Source: Sipunculus nudus (Eukaryota; Annelida; Sipuncula; Golfingiida; Sipunculidae). Taken from it: a DNA stretch of 64,000 nucleotides. A model generated the notes under the pieces. That model was not told the DNA's origin, searched no databases, and was given only the letters and a program-made list of their open reading frames with translations. A program made the position numbers and the translations under genes. The stretch lies in assembly GCA_026874595.1 (NCBI GenBank), contig CM049322.1, positions 58,032,386 through 58,096,385 of the forward strand, written 5' to 3'. Of this stretch, positions 59,115-64,000 are shown piece by piece (the first letter of the stretch is position 1; each line of letters starts with the position of its first letter).

Positions 59115-60255
59115 TGAGAGAAATGAAGATAACATATCGAGATCTCGACATAGAATTTTGCGAAAAAAATGAAAATTAGGAAAGAAAAAAAATAAGAAGC
59201 AAAAAAAAAAAAGTTTAGGAAGCAAAAAAAGAAATTAAGAAGAAAAGAAAATAAGAAAAAAAAAATACTTTCAGCTTTTGTTTATATTGAAATTGTGTGT
59301 TGTTTTATAGAACATATATTAGACCATCATAAATGTAAATATCCTAAAACGATAACCGTTGTTTTCGGGTTGGTACGCTGGGGGGGGGGCAACTTCAGTC
59401 CCTAAAGCCCAAATCTTGATCCACTATAGCTATAACTATAGCTCAGATTACCTTTAGTCAACCAATCTTCATAAATGTTTTATATTCATAAATAAACGGT
59501 TTAGATATTTCAATCATCTCTCATCATGATTTTTCTCCAGCAAAATGCTCTGCTTTGGCCTTAAAGTCGCTACTCACATATTCATATTAAACAAGTGAAG
59601 GTAATCATAAACATGATCTAGGTAAACATAATCTATTAAACTTTTCATAAAAATGAGCCAATCCCATGGGTAAAGGCGGTGTCTTTGTCTATATTCACGT
59701 GTTTTTATAACATGGATCGGGGTGGGGGGGGGGGGGGGGGGTGAAAAAATTGGATCATAATAGAAAGACGTCCGGCAAAAACATCTGGCTTCAATTCAGA
59801 GAGTACAGAGTTGTGTAAATGACAAATACTGCTTTGCTTCACATGCTCTAACGAATAGCAACTAGTGATCTTTCAATAACTCCGTTACATGTTTTATCTG
59901 TATGTTAACACTTGCACAAGTGCCTTGTGTACAAGTAGCCTGTAGATAAAATGTTTATACGTCAAAGTGGCGTTATAAGACCCATTCTCAGCTAGGGTTA
60001 CCTTTATTATTTTTTTTCTTCCTAATTTTTTTTTCTTTTTTGATTACTATTTTTTTTTTTGCTTCTTAAATTTTTTTGCTTACTATTTTTTTTTGTTTGC
60101 TAACATTTTTTTTTGCTTCCTAAATTTTTTGTTTGCTTCTTAAAATTTTTTGTTTGCTTCCTAATTTTTTTTTCTGCTTCCTTATTTTTTTTTTTTTTTT
60201 TGCAAAATTCTATATCGAGATGTCGAGATGTTATCTCGAGATCTCGAGGTATATA
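59115..60255. mobile_element. Fold-back element with purine/pyrimidine arms
   Basis: The left arm 59115-59275 reads AAGATAACATnTCGAG, ATCTCGACATAGAATTTTGC, then GGAAGCAAAAAAA-type purine repeats. The right arm 60003-60255 is its reverse complement: GCTTCCTAATTTTTTT repeats, then GCAAAATTCTATATCGAGAT and ATGTTATCTCGAG. The spacer of about 730 bp contains two G-homopolymers (about 59378-59386 and 59720-59741). There is no coding frame of note; a 60-71 codon Phe/Lys-rich frame in each arm is compositional. It looks like a foldback or MITE-type insertion. Confidence 0.75.
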
Positions 60256-61755
60256 TTTTTTTCTGTGTCCTAAATCAGCCACCGTATGATAGCGCCGTCA
60301 GTTCTGCAAAACCTGTACTGAATGGTCCCAGAATAGTGTTTATGCTTCTCAAAGCGCGTGAGTAGTCACTGATAGCGGGATGGATCCATAAACGTGGAAA
60401 TGGGGGTGGTTACATCACCTCGAGGCGTCATCTTATGATGTCCGGTTGAGTCCCCAGGCAACACTGTATTCACGTCATGTGTGACATTCGGCTTGCGACA
60501 TCCGAATTTTAGTCTATATATCGGCTCCCGATAGAAGCCACGTGGAATAATTGGGAGGATTAAGTAATCAGGGTTCGATAAGTGCGTGGGTATGCGACAC
60601 AAAAGTACTCAAAAACATCAACCAGGCATAAACTGTTTCTGTAGACAGTTGGGGGCAATGGGACACGTATCGGCTAACTTAAGAACGGAATAACATCTTT
60701 CTGCGACCACGCCCAGAGCTACAAATTGTAGTTGGGTGCCAGACATAATTTGTACAGCTAAAAGACTTCAGACTTCATTAATCATTTAAAAAAAACAAAC
60801 TGGTCACGGTTGGTCTTAAAGAAATAAACCTTGTGTTTTTTTTTAATTAATTAGCTAAAAATATACAAATTGCTTTGATACAGAGTGAGGAAAAGTATAT
60901 ATATCTTTTGAATTTGGAAAGCTACATACATTTATATTTCGGTGCAAGTACATTTCAAAACAGGCTGATATTTTACAGAAAGCTACCGCTTTCATAATTC
61001 TATCAGGCATATTTTTTATCTAATCACATGCACCTTTAAAAAAGTGATAGAAATTGTAACCTGTTTGGTACCGGTGAACCGGTGTACTATACACAGTGAA
61101 CAATATTTGAAGTTTCAAGGGTGTAGAAACACAATAATAATTGCGGTGGAGACAAGGCTGGTATATCAAGGGCCCCCTAGAAAAGTCAACGGAAGGAGTT
61201 TCTGCATTGGAAAGGATGGGGAGAAGAAGGGCGCAATTTGGTTTGTATCGATGAGTGTGTACTCCAAGGTTTACTTTGTAGATGTTTAATTTAATAAGCG
61301 AATACGGCATGTGCTGAATAAGCAGGTGAGTGACAGGCTGTGCCTTTATTAAAATACACACATATATATTTAAATATATATCAGGTGATTCAGAAAAAAA
61401 AAAGTCCCGAACCTTAGGGTGTGATAGTTTTGGAAACACTGCATGTCGGTTGTCGGTAGTTAGAGTATAAAAAAGATATATATATATATATATTTCAAAT
61501 ATGTCTGTGAAATTACATTTGACCAGATGTTCAAATTCCTGATTTATGAAAAGAATAAATTTACATAGTGAAATTTGCTATATATTTACTGCTCGGTACT
61601 GCATGATGCACTCGCCGGTCGGTGTCAAGTGTCATCTGGGTAGAGCTCATAAGGTACAGGTGTAATAAAAGTTTGCTTCGGCGTGACTAGGGACACCCTT
61701 TTCATTCCTAGAATAAATTAATACTCTGTTCAGTTGAGTTTGACGCAATTCCCTG
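60256..61755. other. Stretch with no recognised gene
   Basis: A 139-codon minus frame (61020-61439) and an 81-codon plus frame (61044-61289) overlap each other and show no domain, signal or splice context. A short TA run lies at about 61470-61492. Confidence 0.45.
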
Positions 61756-62587
61756 TAGCTATGCTATTTTACAAAATTCAATGGAATAAAGTGTGATAAT
61801 GGAGGAAAATAATAAAATGGTTTCAAATTAATAAACTCTGTGTAGGTGCAATATGATTATAAGCATTCTAAAACAGATTTTTAAATCAGTAAAAACATAT
61901 ATTAACCAAATCTATAGTGAGTTTGGCTAAACGCAATATATGTGAATACTTCTGTAGCTCTGTCTCTTTGGAAAAGAAAACCAAATTGGTCACCATAGGA
62001 TATATTACACTCCGGGGATATATTACATTGCCTGTAGGACTAATTCCACTAAATTCTCACTTCTACAGTGTTGCCTGCTTCTGTTTGTTCTAGTTGAGCT
62101 GTGAATCCTGGGTCTGAAAGCAAGAAAAAAAAACCTCCTCTCACATTTGTCATTTTTTAACCCTATGACACGTTTCCCTGGTGGAGATGTTGAGATACCC
62201 AGGAAACAGTGCTGTCGTCAGTAGTGGATAAGGGAAATAATTTTGAGAACGAATGTAACGTGATCATCTTACAAAACTAACAATGAGAAGTTTAATGACA
62301 AACTGTAACCAGTAAGGTCATTACACCTGTACCCAGTAACCTGTGCCCAGATGACACTGATCGACAGGTGCAATACACAGTAACCAGCACCGGATATAAC
62401 AATTTTGACTATGCAAATTATTCTTGTCATTAGTCGGGAAGTTGAAATCCTGGACAAAAAAAATACAGACATTATGAATTTGTTTTTTTTTCGTTATACC
62501 AGCTATCAAAAACTTCAATATATTATTTAAAAAATATTAACTGATAGTGTCTGGACTTTTTTTCTGAATCCCATGATATATGTATGG

Positions 62588-62593
62588 ATTTAA

Positions 62594-62629
<36 letters not shown>

Positions 62630-62700
62630 GTATATTTACATATATATGTATATTTATATACAGAGGGAGAGAGAAAAAGAGAGAGGATATATATAGAGAG
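62588..62700. repeat. (TA)n and (GA)n tract on the tail side of the SINE
   Basis: TA/TGTA repeats to about 62660, then GAGAGAGA-rich sequence. It corresponds to the GA tract beside the SINE at 28195. Confidence 0.9.
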
Positions 62701-62815
62701 AGATGGAAGTAGAATACACAGAAAATTATGTTCATTGCCGATGGGAATCGAACTCGTGATCTTCTGATTTCAGGTCGGCAGTATTAACCACAAAGGTACG
62801 ACAGATCATTAACCC
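62700..62815 (-). mobile_element. tRNA-derived SINE, copy 2
   Basis: On the minus strand CACGAGTTCGATTCCC is a good B box (about 62742-62758 on the plus strand) and TTTGTGGTTAATACTGCCG an A-box-like segment (about 62780-62798). The tail side leads into GA/TA repeats, as in the copy at 28195-28395. Both copies share TTCAnTGCCGATG next to the B box and GACAGATC at the head. Confidence 0.72.
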
Positions 62816-63254
62816 CTCTGTGTTTGCAGATTCCTATTATAGGAACCAGCGAATTGACGTCATGGTAGTGCCTCAGAATGCAACCCAGTACGTTTCGTCA
62901 AGGTGACTTTGCATGCAGCAGGGGAAATTGATTAATATGTACTCGTCAAGGTAAAGGGTAATGCAATAAAAGACCAAAATAATAAAACAGTGCACCTTAA
63001 GATATAACTACACTTCGGGCGTATGGCGCAGATGACTCTGATTTATCTGCACAGCAGTCTATAGTACCAATGAAACAACAATCCCACCAACAAGAAACCT
63101 AGCTCTAAGCTGATTGTAATAAACATTTGTTATCAATGTTTTATGATTATCTTATTATCTTTAATAGGTTGCAGTTGTCCTACATTGATATGACCTGCTT
63201 AATTATATTTTCTTAGTCATTTGAGCTTTGTTATCACTTGAACATTGGCACATG

Positions 63255-63600
63255 TATTTTGCGTGTGAGGCCAGCTACATTTACTGTTCATGTCTAAGAG
63301 TGAGTGAAGGCAGACAAATACTGAATGAAACCAACCAAATTTTCTTCTTGATATCCAAAAGGGAGTGATGGTAGGCATATTCAGACCGAGTGTAAAGTCC
63401 GTCACATTTGATGTTAATATTTAGCTGCGAGTGAAGGCAGCACATGCTCAGTGAAACCAACCAAATTTCCTCTTGATAAATAATAGGGAGTGATGGGAGG
63501 CATACTCATACCGAGTGTGAAGCCAGCCACATTTGCTGCTTTCCATCTAATAGTAAGTGAAAGTATTCACATATATTGAGTTTAGCCAAACTCATTATAG
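63255..63600 (+). repeat. Tandem repeat, period about 126 bp, nearly three units
   Basis: GAAACCAACCAAATTT recurs at 63327 and 63453, with a decayed third copy (GAGTTTAGCCAAACT) near 63578. Each unit has GAGTGAAGGCAG, GGGAGTGATGGnAGGCATA and a CCGAGTGTnAAGnC block. It overlaps the right inverted arm. Confidence 0.85.
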
Positions 63601-63736
63601 ACCTTACTTAGAAATCTGTTTTAGAATGCTTATTATCACACTGCACCGACACAGAGTTTATTAATTTGAAACTGTTTAATTATTTTCCTCCATTAATTAC
63701 ACTTTATTCCACTGAATTTTGTAAAATCGCATAGCT

Positions 63737-64000
63737 TAAACATAGGCTTGATTAGAGGAGAACCGTTTAATTTGATAATGCCTCCATTCATTCATTCAAA
63801 GGAGAACACTATTACAAATACATTACTTATATTACGACTAGAATTCATATATTTGCACTCTCTTATAATTGATTATTTCGTTTTTCTGTGCCAGATCTAG
63901 ACTAACATGTAGTCGGTTGCTGTTAACATACGATCTTTCTCCTTCCATATGCTTCCAAATCAACAACGAGTCTGGTATATTTAACAGAACCGAAACCAGT
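63737..64000. other. Window end, nothing recognised
   Basis: AT-rich with no supported feature. Confidence 0.5.

Larger units (their letters stand above)
61756..63736. mobile_element. Element bounded by long inverted arms
   Basis: The left arm 61756-61952 and right arm 63559-63736 are reverse complements with modest divergence. Shared (left orientation) are TTTTACAAAATTCAnTGGAA, TAATGGAGGAAAATAAT, TTTCAAATTAATAAACTCTG, AAGCATTCTAAAACAGATTT and GAGTTTGGCTAAACnCAATA. Between them lie a TA microsatellite, a SINE and a 126-bp tandem repeat that abuts the right arm. No transposase frame was found, so the unit is non-autonomous or decayed. Confidence 0.7.

Noticed and set aside
59010-60282. Phe- or Lys-rich frames in the fold-back arms
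   Set aside because: Pure consequence of long T or A runs interrupted by GCTTCC/GGAAGC motifs.
61020-61439. 139-codon minus-strand open frame
   Set aside because: No recognisable domain, signal or splice context, and it overlaps an equally unremarkable plus-strand frame.
62742-62798. Possible genuine tRNA gene
   Set aside because: Promoter boxes are present, but the cloverleaf is not closed and a second copy with the same GA-rich tail exists at 28.2 kb.

Overview
This is a 64 kb stretch of animal nuclear DNA. It is AT-rich, gene-poor and full of old repeats. Genes are split by GT-AG introns, there are about twenty (TA)n microsatellites, tRNA-derived SINEs, a LINE endonuclease fragment and many decayed non-coding repeat pairs. 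The two certain genes encode small secreted C-type lectins of a kind that is strongly expanded in molluscs. A mollusc or another lophotrochozoan is my best guess, but the sequence does not prove it. I see no rRNA, no intact tRNA gene, no CRISPR array and no prokaryotic-style gene packing.

Genes. Two paralogous two-exon C-type lectin genes lie about 34 kb apart on the plus strand (5449-6175 and 39140-39983). Each has a 52-base signal-peptide exon, a phase-1 intron and one exon carrying the whole lectin domain. Homology continues for about 500 bp past both stop codons, so a genomic segment was copied. The two have diverged in the calcium/sugar-binding motifs. Other exon-like pieces are weaker: 4625-4810 (+), a 31-base microexon plus following exon (11364-11394 and 12267-12350, +), 25066-25211 (-), 25413-25570 (+) and 52362-52443 (+). 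None was recognised as a known family.

Repeat landscape, left to right. 1-205 and 51498-51705 are one dispersed repeat. 3024-3302 and 33668-33946 are two gap-free copies of a 279-bp hairpin-rich element. 9985-10600 and 21525-22035 are an inverted pair. 15.2-17.0 kb holds degenerate minisatellites. 18320-19492 and 23622-24873 are a direct pair of about 1.2 kb. 22658-23468 and 41605-42417 are another pair, and the first carries a SINE that the second lacks. Inverted copies of a monomer from that family follow at 42.6-43.2 kb. 26507-26845 is a dead LINE endonuclease fragment on the minus strand. SINEs lie at 28.2-28.4 and 62.7-62.8 kb and probably at 44.03 kb. GAT-rich degenerate arrays occur at 32.1, 45.4, 48.7-49.3 and 52.7 kb.

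The right end (56.3-63.8 kb) is the most structured part. It has a tandem array of alternating monomers that each start at a GGTGGCGCCACC palindrome (56661-57370), a fold-back with purine/pyrimidine arms around a G-tract spacer (59115-60255), and long inverted arms around a SINE and a 126-bp tandem repeat (61756-63736).

Apart from the lectins, the window reads as mobile-element debris rather than a pathway. All homology statements come from reading by eye; no database search was run.
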